Part shown: piece after piece, positions 14,117 through 14,749 of the stretch
Layout: each line of letters begins with the position of its first letter
Position numbering within the stretch: position 1 is the first letter of the stretch
Assembly (NCBI GenBank): GCA_034086985.1
Contig: JAXDZG010000017.1
Span: 1-14,749, forward strand
DNA: 14,749 nt
Direction: 5' to 3'
Source of the DNA: Phascolarctobacterium_A sp034086985
Lineage (GTDB): Bacteria > Bacillota > Negativicutes > Acidaminococcales > Acidaminococcaceae
Program-made: the position numbers and the translations under genes
The notes under the pieces: model-generated
Told to the model about the DNA's origin: nothing
The model's database searches: none
Seen by the model: the letters and a program-made list of their open reading frames with translations, nothing else

Positions 14117-14146
14117 TTGGCAGGAAATATCTATTTTTCCTAGAAT
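14117..14146 (+). promoter_or_regulatory. Probable promoter of the HIT gene with an internal inverted repeat
   Basis: TTGGCA (14117-14122) and TAGAAT (14141-14146) are 18 bp apart, 40 bp before the ATG. Between them AGGAAA (14122-14127) and TTTCCT (14136-14141) form an inverted repeat that could be a repressor site; that reading is speculative. Confidence 0.5.
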
Positions 14147-14186
14147 AACAACTAGATAGAAAACGACGAGAGGAGGGACATGAAAC

Positions 14187-14525
14187 ATGGCTGAGGATTG
14201 CATTTTTTGCAGAATTATTAAGGGGGAAATTCCCTCTACGAAGGTATATGAAGACGAGAAGATGATCGCGATTAACGACGTTGCTCCCGCAGCGCCGGTG
14301 CATGTGCTGCTGCTTCCCAAGGAGCACACTGCCAATATCACCACTGCAGACCCGGAATTGGTTGCTTATATGCTGAGCAAGGTTAAAATGATTGCCGAAA
14401 AAACCGGTATTGCCGAGAAGGGCTTCCGCGTTGTCATTAACACCGGTGATGATGGCGGGCAGACTGTGAAGCATTTGCATATTCATATTATCGGCGGCAA
14501 AGTATTGGGTTGGCCTCCCTGCTGA
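14187..14525 (+). CDS. HIT-family (HINT-like) nucleotide hydrolase
   Basis: HINT-type proteins are small cytoplasmic homodimers that hydrolyse AMP-lysine and other nucleoside phosphoramidates. The product has 112 residues, the standard size. It begins with C5-x-x-C8 in DCIFCRIIKGEIPS, has H47 in PKEHTANI, and the histidine triad H96-L-H98-I-H100 with H100 in the catalytic place; it ends GGKVLGWPPC. Cys5/Cys8 with His residues often bind zinc in this group. Start: AGGAGGG (14171-14177) is 9 bases before the ATG at 14187; an ATG at 14180 is out of frame. The HIT-rpsU order is common in Firmicutes. The true cellular substrate is unknown. Confidence 0.92.
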   Translation: MAEDCIFCRIIKGEIPSTKVYEDEKMIAINDVAPAAPVHVLLLPKEHTANITTADPELVAYMLSKVKMIAEKTGIAEKGFRVVINTGDDGGQTVKHLHIHIIGGKVLGWPPC

Positions 14526-14530
14526 AATTC

Positions 14531-14559
14531 TTGACAAATGTTGAAGTTTCCTGTATAAT
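14531..14559 (+). promoter_or_regulatory. Consensus promoter of rpsU
   Basis: TTGACA (14531-14536) and TATAAT (14554-14559) are both perfect and exactly 17 bp apart, starting 5 bp after the HIT stop codon. This predicts strong growth-related transcription of rpsU from about 14566. Confidence 0.9.
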
Positions 14560-14565
14560 GGGTCA

Positions 14566-14645
14566 GTAAGTGTTTTTAGGTGGTAACATCTAATTACTTA
14601 ATTTGCAGATACACTTCCCTAAGTGTGTGGAGGGAGGGAGAACAG
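14566..14645 (+). promoter_or_regulatory. rpsU 5' leader with alternative pairings near the ribosome-binding site
   Basis: AAGTGT occurs at the predicted 5' end (14568-14573) and again at 14621-14626; both can pair with the single ACACTT at 14611-14616. The proximal hairpin (loop CCCT) ends just before the purine-rich ribosome-binding site GGAGGGAGGGAG (14629-14640). Mutually exclusive pairings are typical of leaders regulated by a ligand or by the ribosomal protein itself; here it is only a structural suggestion. Confidence 0.4.
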
Positions 14646-14749
14646 ATGGCAGAAATTAAAGTTGGCAAGAATGAAACTTTAGACAGCGCACTGCGCAGAT
14701 TTAAAAGAGCAACCCAAAAGGCAGGCATTCTTTCTGAGGTAAGAAAACG
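14646..14749 (+). CDS. rpsU: 30S ribosomal protein S21, N-terminal part cut by window edge
   Basis: The visible 34 codons read MAEIKVGKNETLDSALRRFK and continue RATQKAGILSEVRK, the standard opening of bacterial S21, a small basic protein near the 16S rRNA 3' end that is involved in initiation. The full protein is about 58-60 residues, so roughly half lies outside the window. The ATG at 14646 follows an unusually purine-rich ribosome-binding region by 5 bases, fitting high expression. In Firmicutes rpsU is commonly followed by a GatB/YqeY-like gene, which would be expected to the right. Confidence 0.95.
   Translation, partial: MAEIKVGKNETLDSALRRFKRATQKAGILSEVRK

Overview
The window looks like a chromosomal segment of a low-GC, two-membrane Firmicute, most probably a member of the Negativicutes (an Acidaminococcaceae/Phascolarctobacterium-like genome is my best guess). 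The reasons are the N-terminus of ribosomal protein S21, the block prmA-rsmE-mtaB followed by a HIT gene and rpsU, and the many Sec signal peptides ending in AxA with no sortase or wall-anchor signals. The genus is inference; no rRNA is present.

Layout. Positions 1-780 are a mobile-element graveyard: the 5' end of an IS3-family orfA running off the left edge, a cluster of small DNA hairpins, and an istB ATPase gene decayed by four in-frame stops. Positions 978-5963 hold a tight plus-strand cluster of seven AT-rich genes: an MFS transporter, a small four-helix membrane protein overlapping it, four exported proteins (two of them divergent paralogues) and an exported TPR protein. A further exported protein of unknown function lies at 6269-6871, behind a MITE-like inverted repeat. 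Positions 7044-7701 carry a promoter, an intact MNT nucleotidyltransferase antitoxin gene, and a HEPN toxin gene that has lost its catalytic middle, ending at a strong terminator. Positions 7791-9275 hold an AAA ATPase/DUF4143 gene preceded by four repeats spaced exactly 33 bp apart. This block sits between two nearly identical terminator hairpins and next to a further copy of the dispersed repeat seen at about 6.1 kb.

From 9447 to the right edge the DNA is visibly richer in G+C and is core chromosome. It contains ilvA (minus strand) diverging from the RNA/protein-modification operon prmA-rsmE-mtaB, then a 200-nt strongly foldable intergenic region, a HIT hydrolase gene, and the start of rpsU behind a consensus promoter and a leader with mutually exclusive pairings.

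How the genes work together: the left cluster probably makes a cell-envelope or exported machinery of unknown function, with the MFS protein and its small partner as the membrane part and the exported proteins acting outside. The middle part is a defence or selfish-element zone with both active-looking and broken modules. The right part is housekeeping: isoleucine/threonine metabolism and ribosome and tRNA modification.
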